The notes under the pieces are model-generated. The model did not search any database. It was not told where the DNA came from and saw nothing but the letters and a program-made list of their open reading frames with translations. From Emticicia fluvialis (GTDB lineage: Bacteria > Bacteroidota > Bacteroidia > Cytophagales > Spirosomataceae), in the NCBI RefSeq assembly GCF_024793945.1, contig NZ_JANUSD010000011.1, forward strand, positions 124,001 to 188,000: 64,000 bases of DNA, given 5' to 3'. Positions 53,179 through 61,831 of this stretch are shown piece after piece. Both the position numbers and the translations under genes were made by a program. How positions within the stretch are numbered: the first letter of the stretch is position 1; every line of letters starts with the position of its first letter.

Positions 53179-53877
53179 ATGGTAAGCAAGCGCAGGTGGT
53201 TTAATAGTATTATGGTATTGGTTGTTATTGCAAGTGGTATCTGGTATTATTTCAGCCTCCCCAAAAACAAAAAAGAAGTTGAAGGCCTTGCCGAATATGA
53301 CTCTCTGGCTCAACAGCCCCCCTTCAAAAAAATAGTTTTGAGACCCTTTAAACATGTAGTGGTTAATTGCGACCTTGGCCCTGTGAAAGTGTATCTGGAG
53401 GCCGACCGGAAATCATATATTGAAATGCACCGCAATTTCATGAAATATGTTGAATTAACTTTTAAAGGCGATACCCTGATCATACACACCCTTAAAACTC
53501 CCAAATCAACCGAAGAAAAGCCCATACAAAGACAGATTTACCTGCATTCGCCCGATTTACAATCCTACTGGGGCGAAGCCACCCAGACCATCTTCTCAGA
53601 CCTTGCCACTAATAGACTTACAGTCAATAGCCGGAGCAGTTATATCCGCTTTGTTAGCTGCGAAATTGAGAATCTTACACTCACAACCAATAAGGCCTGT
53701 AATTATGTGCTCGACCCAAGTTGTTCTTTTAACCATGTTATTGCGCGCATCAATAAATCAAGCGCACTTACCTGTCTCGCACGTGTACAAACAGAATTAA
53801 GGCTCACAGCTGTCAATCTTACATACATAACACTCAGCCAGCAGAATGCTTCAAAATTGAGGATTGTGAAAGATTAA
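53179..53877 (+). CDS. Membrane-anchored GIN-like (DUF2807-type) protein, tentative
   Basis: 232 residues. One N-terminal membrane helix (SIMVLVVIASGIWYYF). The rest is beta-rich with repeating short strands, for example FKHVVVNCDLGPVKVYLEADRKSYIEMHRNFMKYVELTF and TLIIHT, reminiscent of the putative auto-transporter adhesin head GIN domain. The similarity is a resemblance of pattern, not a confirmed match. It lies 83 bases after the hydrolase gene with the same orientation. No enzymatic residues seen. Confidence 0.5.
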   Translation: MVSKRRWFNSIMVLVVIASGIWYYFSLPKNKKEVEGLAEYDSLAQQPPFKKIVLRPFKHVVVNCDLGPVKVYLEADRKSYIEMHRNFMKYVELTFKGDTLIIHTLKTPKSTEEKPIQRQIYLHSPDLQSYWGEATQTIFSDLATNRLTVNSRSSYIRFVSCEIENLTLTTNKACNYVLDPSCSFNHVIARINKSSALTCLARVQTELRLTAVNLTYITLSQQNASKLRIVKD

Positions 53878-53995
53878 TGGCTTCCATGACAAGCATTGGT
53901 ATTTTTATGTTAATTTTCGATTGCCCTGTCCAATCCGCTTCAACTCAATTGTTATGTTACTGAAAACATTTCAAAACCGTTAAACGCTTAAAAAA

Positions 53996-54349
53996 ATGGA
54001 CGAATACCTATTGATTTTCAGACATGAAGATGGCAGCAAGGTGGCATCTCCCGAACAAATGCAGGTTTGGATGAAACAAACTATGGACTGGATTGGCGGC
54101 ATTGCGGCTCAGAACAAATTTGTAGGTGGCAACGGCCTGCCTCACGACCACGCCAGAGTAGTACATCATAACAACGTAGTAACCAATGGCCCGTTTGGTG
54201 ATATAAAAGAAACACTCGGGGGGTACATTGTTGTAAAAGCCGAATCGATAGACGAAGCCGTTGAATTTGCTAAAGGATGCCCTGTTTTGCAGGGAGAAGG
54301 CAACACCGTAGAAGTAAGAAAAGTGGCCAAAGGTGATGGTGTTCATTAA
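53996..54349 (+). CDS. YCII-related (DGPF-type) domain protein
   Basis: 117 residues. YCII-related fold: MDEYLLIFRHEDG at the start, WIGGIAAQNKFVGGNGLPHDHARVV with a conserved histidine, and NGPFGDIKETLGGYIVVKAESIDEAVEFAKGCPVL, where NGPF stands for the DGPF motif of the subfamily. Small dimeric ferredoxin-like proteins of this type are encoded next to ECF42 sigma factors, as here: the sigma gene starts 47 bases after the stop. They are thought to be the regulated output or sensor; the chemistry is not established. Confidence 0.85.
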   Translation: MDEYLLIFRHEDGSKVASPEQMQVWMKQTMDWIGGIAAQNKFVGGNGLPHDHARVVHHNNVVTNGPFGDIKETLGGYIVVKAESIDEAVEFAKGCPVLQGEGNTVEVRKVAKGDGVH

Positions 54350-54360
54350 AAATCAGCGCA

Positions 54361-54383
54361 GCCCTTCCCGTAATGGTAAGGGC
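54361..54383 (+). promoter_or_regulatory. Hairpin between the YCII and ECF genes
   Basis: GCCCTT (54361-54366) pairs with AAGGGC (54378-54383) with an extra CC/GG pair inside. It covers a possible ATG at 54373, favouring the ATG at 54397 for the sigma factor. No T-run follows, so it is not a strong terminator. Confidence 0.4.
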
Positions 54384-54396
54384 TCACCCAAACCCT

Positions 54397-55623
54397 ATGC
54401 AGCATCAGGAACTCATACCACATTTGTTCAGAACCGAGTTCAGGAAGATAACCGTGGTGTTGTCAAAACTGATGGGTATAGCACATATTGAAACCGCCGA
54501 AGACATAGCCGGCGATACCTTTCTGCTGGCCTTTGAAACATGGCCTTACCGGGGCATCCCGCCCAACCCTACCGCCTGGCTCTATGCGGTTGCTAAAAAC
54601 AAGGCCAGGAATATCATTGCCCGTAATCTGATTTTTAATGAAAAAGTGGGCCCTTTGGTTTCATCGGAAGCAACCACAAGCCAGGAGGTAGAAATTGACC
54701 TGTCAGACAAAAACATGACAGACAGCCAGCTACAGATGCTCTTTGCTGTGTGCCACCCCTCTATTGCTATTGAAGCGCAGATAGGGCTGGCATTGCGCAT
54801 TCTTTGCGGTTTTGGGATAGATGAAATAGCCACGGCTTTTCTGACTAATAAAGAAACCATCAATAAAAGGCTTTACAGAGCAAAGGAGAAACTGCGAACC
54901 GAAAAAGTAGCCATTGAGTTTCCGCCTGAAACTGAGATACCCAGCCGGTTAAATGCTGTGCTGCGCACCCTGTATCTGCTCTTTAATGAAGGTTATTATT
55001 CCGAAAGCCAGGATGCTGTTCTCCGTAATGACCTTTGCCTGGAAGCCATGCGACTTACCTATATGCTCATTGAGAATGAAACCACTAACAAACCGGAGGC
55101 AAACGCCTTGCTATCATTGATGTGTTTTCATGCCTCAAGGTTTGAGGCGCGTAAAAATGCAAACGGAGAAATAATTCTATACCAGGAGCAGGACGAAAGT
55201 CTATGGAACAAAGAATTGATTGAAAAGGGGATGAATTACCTACACCTGGCTTCTAAAGGCCAACAGGTGTCCAGATATCATCTGGAAGCAGGCATTGCCT
55301 ACTGGCATACCTTTAAAGCCGATACTTTTGAGAAATGGGAGCAAATACTAAAGCTTTATAACCAGCTTCTGATGCTGGAATATTCGCCCATAGCGGCATT
55401 GAACCGCACCTTTGCGTTCTCTAAGGTGCATGGCAAAGCAAAAGCTATTACCGAAGCCGGGAAATTGAATCTGCCCGATAACCCCTATTACTTTACCCTT
55501 TTGGGTGAGTTATACAAAGATACCGACACAGCTAAAGCCAGAAATCACTTTGAGCAGGCGTATCAATTAGCCAAAACACAGGCTGACAAACAGGTAATAA
55601 AGCGACAGATAGATGCTTTATGA
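54397..55623 (+). CDS. ECF42-type RNA polymerase sigma factor with C-terminal extension
   Basis: 408 residues from the ATG at 54397; an ATG at 54373 would add eight residues. Region 2 has ETAEDIAGDTFLLAFETWP and NPTAWLYAVAKNKARNII; region 4 has LRILCGFGIDEIATAFLTNKETINKRLYRAKEKLR. The remaining 220 residues form the DUF6596 / TPR-like extension of the ECF42 group (FNEGYYSESQDA, SPIAALNRTFAFSKVHG). This group has no membrane anti-sigma partner and is coupled to DGPF/YCII genes, as seen upstream. A 15-bp hairpin terminator follows. Confidence 0.88.
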   Translation: MQHQELIPHLFRTEFRKITVVLSKLMGIAHIETAEDIAGDTFLLAFETWPYRGIPPNPTAWLYAVAKNKARNIIARNLIFNEKVGPLVSSEATTSQEVEIDLSDKNMTDSQLQMLFAVCHPSIAIEAQIGLALRILCGFGIDEIATAFLTNKETINKRLYRAKEKLRTEKVAIEFPPETEIPSRLNAVLRTLYLLFNEGYYSESQDAVLRNDLCLEAMRLTYMLIENETTNKPEANALLSLMCFHASRFEARKNANGEIILYQEQDESLWNKELIEKGMNYLHLASKGQQVSRYHLEAGIAYWHTFKADTFEKWEQILKLYNQLLMLEYSPIAALNRTFAFSKVHGKAKAITEAGKLNLPDNPYYFTLLGELYKDTDTAKARNHFEQAYQLAKTQADKQVIKRQIDAL

Positions 55624-55641
55624 GCCAGGTATAACCTAAAA

Positions 55642-55679
55642 ACAAAAGTCCCTTCTACCTGGGCAGAAGGGACTTTTGT
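55642..55679. terminator. Bidirectional terminator between the ECF gene and nusG
   Basis: ACAAAAGTCCCTTCT (55642-55656) pairs perfectly with AGAAGGGACTTTTGT (55665-55679), between converging genes. Confidence 0.9.
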
Positions 55680-55696
55680 GCGAATAATATCTTGTA

Positions 55697-56248
55697 TTAC
55701 ATCTTTTCTACTTGTACGTAACCAAGTTCTACAGGAGTACTGCGACCGAAAATCTTTACGCTTACGCTTAGTTTTTTCTTGTCTTCGTTTATTTCTTCCA
55801 CAGTACCGTCGAAACCACTGAATGGCCCGTCGATAACTTTTACATTCTCGCCTTTGGTGAACGTTAATGTTGGAGAAATCACCTCACCTATAACCTCTTC
55901 CTGTACACCTAAGATACGGTTAATTTCTGACTGACGAAGAGGCTCCGGAGTCATTGAGGTACCGTTGTTACGGCCAAGAAAGCCAATAACACCCGGCATA
56001 CTTTTAATCATGTGCAATACCTCACCATTGTTCAGGTCGGCATTCACAAGAATATAGCCCGGAAAATAACTTTTCTCACGTACACGTTTTTTACCGTTAC
56101 GCACTTCGGTTATTTTTTCCGATGGAATTAAAATTGTAGGAACCAGATCACTTAATTTGCGACGAATGGCTTCATTCTCGATGTAGGACTTAATCTTCTT
56201 CTCCTGCCCCGAAACTGCTCTTACAACATACCAATTAATTTCGCTCAT
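55697..56248 (-). CDS. nusG: Transcription termination/antitermination protein NusG
   Basis: 183 residues from the ATG at 56246-56248; a TTG at 56257 is possible but less likely. NGN domain NWYVVRAVSGQEKKIKSYIENEA with the SYFPGYILVNADLNNG segment, then a KOW domain FTKGENVKVIDGPFSGFDGTV. NusG couples RNA polymerase to ribosomes and Rho. It follows secE by 21 bases. The usual next gene, rplK, is missing: a terminator and a converging sigma-factor gene follow. Confidence 0.97.
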   Translation of the reverse strand: MSEINWYVVRAVSGQEKKIKSYIENEAIRRKLSDLVPTILIPSEKITEVRNGKKRVREKSYFPGYILVNADLNNGEVLHMIKSMPGVIGFLGRNNGTSMTPEPLRQSEINRILGVQEEVIGEVISPTLTFTKGENVKVIDGPFSGFDGTVEEINEDKKKLSVSVKIFGRSTPVELGYVQVEKM

Positions 56249-56269
56249 CGTTAGCAAAAATTTAAGGTT

Positions 56270-56452
56270 TTACACTGATTGATAAAATAAACGGAGACCG
56301 TTCTCAATCAAAAAATCAATAACACCCACAACCAAAGCAAAAATAATTGATGCCACCAATACAAGTGTAGCACTTGATTGCAGCTCACTCCACTTTGGCC
56401 AGGTTACCTCTTTGGTTACTTCTACCCAAGAGTTTTTGAAAAATTCTACCAT
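56270..56452 (-). CDS. secE: Preprotein translocase subunit SecE
   Basis: 60 residues, the short single-span form. FFKNSWVEVTKEVTWPKWSEL is the conserved amphipathic cytoplasmic helix, followed by one membrane helix (ATLVLVASIIFALVVGVIDFLI). It stabilises SecY in the Sec channel. It lies between tRNA-Trp (25 bases upstream) and nusG, the usual order. Confidence 0.96.
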   Translation of the reverse strand: MVEFFKNSWVEVTKEVTWPKWSELQSSATLVLVASIIFALVVGVIDFLIENGLRLFYQSV

Positions 56453-56477
56453 AAAATTTTTATGTTCTTTTTACTTG

Positions 56478-56548
56478 CACGGGCACCAGGATTCGAACCC
56501 AGACCAAAGGTTTTGGAGACCCTCGTACTACCCTTATACTATGCCCGT
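56478..56548 (-). tRNA. tRNA-Trp (CCA anticodon)
   Basis: On the minus strand, acceptor arm ACGGGCA pairs with TGCCCGT (7 bp, both ends exact), discriminator G at 56478. Anticodon stem AGGGT/ACCTT surrounds loop CTCCAAA with CCA anticodon. The T-arm contains GGTTCGAATCC. No CCA is encoded. It sits just upstream of secE. Confidence 0.95.
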
Positions 56549-56678
56549 GTATATTACCAAAAATCCTTTGGGGTTGCAAAGATAGATAGTTTTTTTATTC
56601 TTGCCAAATCAATCAATAAAATAACTAATAATCTTTGGTAATATTTTTATTTGCTGCATCAGCCGGCGGCTGCCGGTA

Positions 56679-57998
56679 TCAGCTTATTTTCACAATATGA
56701 TTCTTCTTGCCCTTACCTACCAGCAGATATTTGCCCTGCAGTAATTGCAAAGACGATAACGCCAGTTTCTCGTCGGTAATTTTCTCTTTGTTAATGCTCA
56801 CCCCGTTACCCTGTATGGCTCTGCGGGCTTCGCCTTTAGAGGCATATACTTCATTGCGGGTTACTGACGATATCAAATCAAGCACGTTGGTGCAGATATC
56901 CCACTCTTCTTTACTGATTTCAGTTTGAGGCACACCTTCAAAAACACTGGTAAAGGTATTTTCGTCCAGACTTTGCAGGGTTTCAAGGGTAGCTTTTCCA
57001 AATAAAACCTCCGACGCCTTCACGGCCAGCTCATATTGCGCTTCACCGTGTACCCGAATGGTTACATCTTTACCTAAGGCCTTCTGGGCAAATCTCAGAT
57101 GCGGCGCTTCGGCATGCTGCTTTTCAATCTCTTCAATTTCAGCTTTTGAGTATAAAGTAAATACCCGCAATAAACGCGGCACATCGGCGTCGTTCTGGTT
57201 AAGCCAGAACTGGTAGAAAGCATAAGGCGAGGTCATGCCCGCATCTAACCATACGTTGCCACCTTCAGACTTACCAAACTTGGTTCCGTCTGCTTTGGTT
57301 ACTAATGGGGTAGTCAGTGCAAATGCCTGATAATCTGCCGCATCCTCGCTGTTATCTTCGCCGGTAATGGCCGATTCTTTCCTTCTGATAAGCTCTGTAC
57401 CGGTTGTGATGTTACCCCACTGGTCAGAACCGCCCATCTGAATACGTACGCCTTTATTTTTATATAGCCAGTAGTAATCGTAACCCTGCAACAACTGATA
57501 TGAAAACTCGGTGAACGAAATACCGGTTTGCAAACGGTTTTTTACAGAGTCTTTAGACATCATGTAATTAACCGTCAGATACTTGCCTACTTCGCGCAGA
57601 AACTGCAAAAAGCCTATTTCCTTAAACCAGTCGTAGTTATTAACTATCTCGGCCGAGTTTACCCCACAATCAAAATCCAGAAATTTAGACAATTGCGCAC
57701 GAATGGCATCCTGGTTTTCTTTCAGTGTTTCTTCTGACAAAAACTGACGCTCGGCCGATTTACCTGAGGGGTCACCCACCATTCCGGTTGCTCCGCCTAC
57801 CAGTGCATAAGGTTTGTGGCCTGCCAGCTGAAAATGTTTCAGCAACATAACAGTTGCCAGATTACCTATATGTAACGACCTGGCCGTTGGGTCAAACCCG
57901 ATATACCCGGCGGTCATTTCTTTGTTCAGCTGGTCTTCTGTGCCCGGCATGGCGTCTTGCAACATACCACGCCAGCGTAATTCTTCAATAAAATTCAT
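56679..57998 (-). CDS. tyrS: Tyrosyl-tRNA synthetase
   Basis: 439 residues from the ATG at 57996-57998; an extension to 58019 adds seven residues unlike the family. HIGH-type motif HIGN at residues 43-46, GDPSGKSAER, GGSDQWGNI and the KMSKS equivalent KFGKS near residue 240. The C-terminal S4-like domain (about 370-439) contains ASKGEARRAIQGNGVSINKEKI. It charges tRNA-Tyr. The tRNA-Trp gene follows about 130 bases downstream on the same strand. Confidence 0.96.
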   Translation of the reverse strand: MNFIEELRWRGMLQDAMPGTEDQLNKEMTAGYIGFDPTARSLHIGNLATVMLLKHFQLAGHKPYALVGGATGMVGDPSGKSAERQFLSEETLKENQDAIRAQLSKFLDFDCGVNSAEIVNNYDWFKEIGFLQFLREVGKYLTVNYMMSKDSVKNRLQTGISFTEFSYQLLQGYDYYWLYKNKGVRIQMGGSDQWGNITTGTELIRRKESAITGEDNSEDAADYQAFALTTPLVTKADGTKFGKSEGGNVWLDAGMTSPYAFYQFWLNQNDADVPRLLRVFTLYSKAEIEEIEKQHAEAPHLRFAQKALGKDVTIRVHGEAQYELAVKASEVLFGKATLETLQSLDENTFTSVFEGVPQTEISKEEWDICTNVLDLISSVTRNEVYASKGEARRAIQGNGVSINKEKITDEKLALSSLQLLQGKYLLVGKGKKNHIVKIS

Positions 57999-58061
57999 AC
58001 TCAACCGATTCGTCGGCACGCCCGCAAGCGGCGGGAAATTTAAAACGTATATTTAATAAGC

Positions 58062-58087
58062 GTGCCACGCTTTGCGGGGCGTGGCAC
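58062..58087 (-). terminator. Hairpin after the outer-membrane barrel gene
   Basis: GTGCCACGC (58062-58070) pairs perfectly with GCGTGGCAC (58079-58087). On the minus strand it lies after the barrel gene stop (58139) and before tyrS, with AT-rich sequence after it. A small CCCGC/GCGGG hairpin lies at 58021-58035. Confidence 0.55.
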
Positions 58088-58138
58088 TTATTTCTGTTGC
58101 AAACTTACAAACGATTTAACAAATCATCGTTACTAAAT

Positions 58139-58840
58139 TTATTTCTTTTTTTTCTTGTCGCCGTGTTTCCTCCACCAGTTGAAATAATCGCTGAAATTAT
58201 AAGTTGCCGAAATCTGAAGCGTTCTGTTCTGGAACTCCAAAGGTATCGGGGCCTTGCCAGTCGGGGTGTAAGTTTTATTTGTTGTATTAGATAAACCATG
58301 AACATACCGGATATTAATACTAAACAAATGAGCCACATCCAGCATATCAATTCGCAGGCCACCTACTACGTTCAGGTCATGCTGGTTATATGGCCCCCGG
58401 CTGGTTCCGGCATTTATGGCATAGCCGTACTCTGGCCCTGCCACAATTGAAATATTTTTGGCTACCTCATAACCAAATAACACAGGTACGCTAATGTACC
58501 GGTACTGATTACGTAAAATGGTATTGCCGGTTTCGGCAAAATTGGTAGAAGCCTTAAAGCTGCCCCCTCTTACCTGATAATATACTTCTGGCTGGATACT
58601 GAATTTCTTCAGATTAAGACGATAGAACAAACCCGCATTGTAGTCATTTCTGAACTTGGGTATAATATTACTGGGGTTATCAACAATAATTGTTTTCGAT
58701 ATACCCGTACCCACCTTAAAGCCATACTGGCTCAATGGCCGTATCTGGGCAGATGATAGCAAACTAACGATAAGAAGCAGCGAAGTGAGACCTACTGTAA
58801 GTGTATTTTTTGATTGCTTTTGACTGTGTATTTGTTCCAT
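58139..58840 (-). CDS. Outer-membrane beta-barrel protein (porin/PorT-like)
   Basis: 233 residues. A 12-residue start is followed by a signal-like segment (VGLTSLLLIVSLLSSAQ). The mature part has alternating strands: QYGFKVGTGIS, NDYNAGLFYRLNLKKFSIQPEVYYQVRGG, RYISVPVLFGYEVAKNISIVAGPEYGYAINAG and FSINIRYVHGLSN, typical of small Bacteroidota barrels of the PorT type. The C-terminus is lysine-rich and lacks a classical terminal phenylalanine. Function unknown. It lies between queA and tyrS on the same strand. Confidence 0.7.
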   Translation of the reverse strand: MEQIHSQKQSKNTLTVGLTSLLLIVSLLSSAQIRPLSQYGFKVGTGISKTIIVDNPSNIIPKFRNDYNAGLFYRLNLKKFSIQPEVYYQVRGGSFKASTNFAETGNTILRNQYRYISVPVLFGYEVAKNISIVAGPEYGYAINAGTSRGPYNQHDLNVVGGLRIDMLDVAHLFSINIRYVHGLSNTTNKTYTPTGKAPIPLEFQNRTLQISATYNFSDYFNWWRKHGDKKKKK

Positions 58841-58905
58841 CAGCGGATATTAAAGATATTTTTAGAATAGCGGTTTTAAACCATAACGAAATTTGATTGG
58901 CAAAA

Positions 58906-60099
58906 TTACGGAATCAGTAGCGAAGAATCACCATAACTGAGAAAACGAAAGTTATTTTCAAGCGCAAAATCATAGATTGTTCTCCAGTTATCGCCTACCA
59001 AGGCTGCTACAAGCAGAATAAGGGTTGAGTCGGGCTGATGAAAATTGGTAATAATTCCTTTACAGATTCTGAACTGATAGCCCGGAAAAATGAAAATCTC
59101 GGTTTCGCCAATCAGTTGTTCTATGTTTTTCAGGTCCATGTAGTTTAACACAGCCTGCAACGATGCCTCAATGCTGACTTCGTTCTGCCATTGATACGGA
59201 AACAGCTTTTCAATAAAGAAAGTCTCATTCCCTTCCAACAGTTTCACGCCAAACCAGTACAGGCTTTCAAGCGACCTCATAGAGGTTGTGCCCACTGGTA
59301 TCACAAATGCCCTATTCGCAAGCAGTTTTTTTATAAAGTCTTTTTCAAACACAATCTGTTCAGAGTGCATCTGGTGTTCTACCACATTCTGCACCTTAAT
59401 GGGCTGAAACGTCCCTGCCCCTACGTGCAGGGTTATGAAATCGTATTCAATATCATTAGTAACCAGGTCGAACAACACTTTTTCGGTAAAATGCAGCCCT
59501 GCTGTGGGGGCAGCCACGGCACCGTCGTTTTTAGAATAAACGGTCTGGTAGGTATCGTAATCCTTCTCTTCGGTTTCTCGTTTCAGGTAAGGTGGCAACG
59601 GAATCTGGCCAAAAAAACGAACAATCTCTGCGAAGGTCAGTTCAGGGTTATTCCAGGTAAACTGCACATAGTTTTTTTCGTTGTCAACCAGTTCTGCTAC
59701 CAGTTCCAGATCATCTTTAGCATGAACGCTGTATTTACCCGTAAGCCTGCCCTTCAGCCTTTTCTTATTACCAATCATGCAGGCCCACGTACAGGTATCG
59801 CGCGTTTCCATTACCTGCGATATGACCGTGGAAGGTGCAACAGGATTCAGCAGGAAAATCTCAATCAACGCTCCGCTTTCTTTTTGAAAATAAAGCCTAG
59901 CGGGAATCACTTTTGTGTTGTTGAAAACCAGAAAAGATTCTTTCGGCAGGTGCGCTGCCAGGTTATAGAAACGGTCTTCGCTTATTAAAGAGTCTTTGTA
60001 AACCAGTAGTTTAGACACATCACGGGGTTCAACCGGAAACCGGGCGATTCGCTCATCTGGCAGATGATACGTATATTTATCTAAATCAAGGTTTATCAT
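58906..60099 (-). CDS. queA: S-adenosylmethionine:tRNA ribosyltransferase-isomerase
   Basis: 397 residues, somewhat longer than the roughly 350 of most QueA. N-terminal LPDERIARFPVEPRDVSKLLVY, NNTKVIPARLYF, PTAGLHFTEK (about residue 200), VIPVGTTSMRSLESLYWFG and TNFHQPDSTLILLVAALVGDNWR near the end. It transfers the ribosyl part of SAM to preQ1 in tRNA to make epoxyqueuosine. Many Bacteroidota carry a second, longer homologue; this could be that form, so strict equivalence with E. coli QueA is not certain. Confidence 0.88.
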   Translation of the reverse strand: MINLDLDKYTYHLPDERIARFPVEPRDVSKLLVYKDSLISEDRFYNLAAHLPKESFLVFNNTKVIPARLYFQKESGALIEIFLLNPVAPSTVISQVMETRDTCTWACMIGNKKRLKGRLTGKYSVHAKDDLELVAELVDNEKNYVQFTWNNPELTFAEIVRFFGQIPLPPYLKRETEEKDYDTYQTVYSKNDGAVAAPTAGLHFTEKVLFDLVTNDIEYDFITLHVGAGTFQPIKVQNVVEHQMHSEQIVFEKDFIKKLLANRAFVIPVGTTSMRSLESLYWFGVKLLEGNETFFIEKLFPYQWQNEVSIEASLQAVLNYMDLKNIEQLIGETEIFIFPGYQFRICKGIITNFHQPDSTLILLVAALVGDNWRTIYDFALENNFRFLSYGDSSLLIP

Positions 60100-60123
60100 A
60101 CTTTCCGAATCTATAGGCTACAC

Positions 60124-60630
60124 TTATTCCTTTGTTTCAGGATTGGTGTACAATAATTTAACGGGCAGATAAAATATAACCACAAGCAGAATAACTGCAC
60201 CAGCCAAAACAAACCAGTCGTAATTAATATCCAGTTTCTGGTCTTCCGAGCGATTCACACGGCTCAGCGCCAGCAAAAAGAAAATCATGTAGGTATTAAT
60301 AACCGCTATGAAAACATCAAACCAGGTGGCTAGCAACTGTCTCAACGCATCTGTATTTTTGGCCCACAGGCTTTTCTGGTTTAGCTGTGCAAAATTCAAT
60401 CTTAGTACCTGGCTTTTGAGCAGGTTCAGCAGAAAATTAAATACGATGATGGTACCAAAAGCGATATAAAAGAAGTCTTGCTTACTGATGAAGTCATCAG
60501 GCCTGCCCGATGAAGTATGATGAACGGCTACGTCATCAGGAAAAGTAAAATAACAAACAATTAAAGTAATAGCTAAAAATGGCATAGATACTTTACGCCA
60601 CAAGCTGAAAAATATATTTGATATAGACAT
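60124..60630 (-). CDS. Small membrane protein, DUF1648-like N-terminus
   Basis: 168 residues with about three membrane helices (FLAITLIVCYFTF, FFYIAFGTIIVFNFLLNLL, FDVFIAVINTYMIFFLLAL, and a final WFVLAGAVILLVVIFYLPV). The segment FPDDVAVHHTSSGRPDDFISKQDF resembles the extracytoplasmic loop of DUF1648 proteins. Family membership is tentative. It lies 24 bases upstream of queA on the same strand. Inner membrane, function unknown. Confidence 0.55.
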   Translation of the reverse strand: MSISNIFFSLWRKVSMPFLAITLIVCYFTFPDDVAVHHTSSGRPDDFISKQDFFYIAFGTIIVFNFLLNLLKSQVLRLNFAQLNQKSLWAKNTDALRQLLATWFDVFIAVINTYMIFFLLALSRVNRSEDQKLDINYDWFVLAGAVILLVVIFYLPVKLLYTNPETKE

Positions 60631-60774
60631 CAGAAGGAAATTTTTGATTTACAGGCTACTCTGCAAATCACTTTCTAAAACAAATGCATCGGGTAGCACG
60701 ACCAATTTTAATGGCAAAGGTACATTACAGATTTAGATTTTTCTCAAAAAAACTTTTTTCATTCTACCCCTTTG

Positions 60775-60782
60775 TATATTTG
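60775..60782 (+). promoter_or_regulatory. -7 element for the unknown lipoprotein pair
   Basis: TATATTTG matches TAnnTTTG, ending 26 bases before the ATG at 60809. No clear -33 box. Confidence 0.55.
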
Positions 60783-60808
60783 GCAAACTTTTAAGTGGGC
60801 ACCTGTTT

Positions 60809-61831
60809 ATGCGATTTCACCTGTTTTTGATTGTTCTGCTTATTCAGTCCTGCAGAACAGATACACCACCCAAAGACCTGACCAGAGGGTTTTATTACTG
60901 GAAATCGTCGTTTAAATTGACCGAAGCCGACAAAAAAACACTTGATACCTGCCATATCAACAAACTTTACATTAAAGCCTTTGATATAGACTGGGATTTT
61001 AAAGCCAATGCGCCTGCCACAAAAGCCCCTGTACAGTTTGATGAGCTGCCTCCTAAAACCATTACGCTGGTCCCTGCCGTTTTTATTACCAACCAGACCC
61101 TCAAACAATTAACGTATGCCGATATAAAGAACCTGGCAAACTTCATGCAAACTCAGTTGATGAAGGTATGGTCGGGTCTGTATTTTAATGAAATCCAGAT
61201 TGATTGCGACTGGACTATCAGCACCAGGCAGAAATATTTTCGCTTACTTGAATTACTGAAACAACAAAACCCGGATAAAACCCTCTCGGCTACTATTCGT
61301 TTACACCAAATCAAGTTTGCGCATAAAACGGGTATCCCGCCTGTTGACAGAGGTATGCTGATGTTTTACAATATGTCTGACTGGAAAAACCCCAATATCA
61401 AAAACTCTATTTTTGACCTCAACGCGGCTTCGCAGTACACAGCCACGCTCAGCAATTATCCGCTGGCGCTGGATGTTGCCTTCCCGATATTCAGGTGGGC
61501 GGTTTTTTATCGAAACAATCGCTTCATGACAGTTGTTAATAAGCTGGACGAAGCCACGCTGAACAGGCAAACTTTTTTAAGAAAAGACGGCAACCGATAT
61601 GATGTAGAAACTGATACTTATGCCTTTGGAATGTCGTTACGTAAAGGCGACCTGATACGAACAGAAGAAGTAACGTATGACGAACTTTTGAAAGGTTCGA
61701 AGGCAATAAGCAAACAAATTTCCACACAAAAACTTACATTTGTATTCTATTATTTAGATCCTGAAATTACATCTCATTACAGCCATGAGCAGCTCTGCCA
61801 GATCTTTCTTTCGTTTGGGTTACCGGACTAA
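60809..61831 (+). CDS. Lipoprotein of unknown function, possible TIM-barrel fold
   Basis: 340 residues. Lipoprotein signal MRFHLFLIVLLIQSC. The first half has RGFYYWKSSFKL, YIKAFDIDWDF, a strand-helix pattern with ITLVPAVFI, and GLYFNEIQIDCDWTISTRQKYF, which looks like the active-site strand of a TIM-barrel glycosidase, with acidic residues D-C-D. The second half contains FRWAVFYRNNRFM and LRKGDLIRTEEVTYDELL. No family is confidently recognised; DUF3142-like similarity is a guess. The next gene starts within its last 47 bases, so the two are coupled. Confidence 0.6.
   Translation: MRFHLFLIVLLIQSCRTDTPPKDLTRGFYYWKSSFKLTEADKKTLDTCHINKLYIKAFDIDWDFKANAPATKAPVQFDELPPKTITLVPAVFITNQTLKQLTYADIKNLANFMQTQLMKVWSGLYFNEIQIDCDWTISTRQKYFRLLELLKQQNPDKTLSATIRLHQIKFAHKTGIPPVDRGMLMFYNMSDWKNPNIKNSIFDLNAASQYTATLSNYPLALDVAFPIFRWAVFYRNNRFMTVVNKLDEATLNRQTFLRKDGNRYDVETDTYAFGMSLRKGDLIRTEEVTYDELLKGSKAISKQISTQKLTFVFYYLDPEITSHYSHEQLCQIFLSFGLPD

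Noticed and set aside
59191..59988. Long plus-strand frame of 265 codons opposite queA
   Set aside because: It runs antisense to a firmly identified gene, has atypical composition and no domain; it is a shadow frame.
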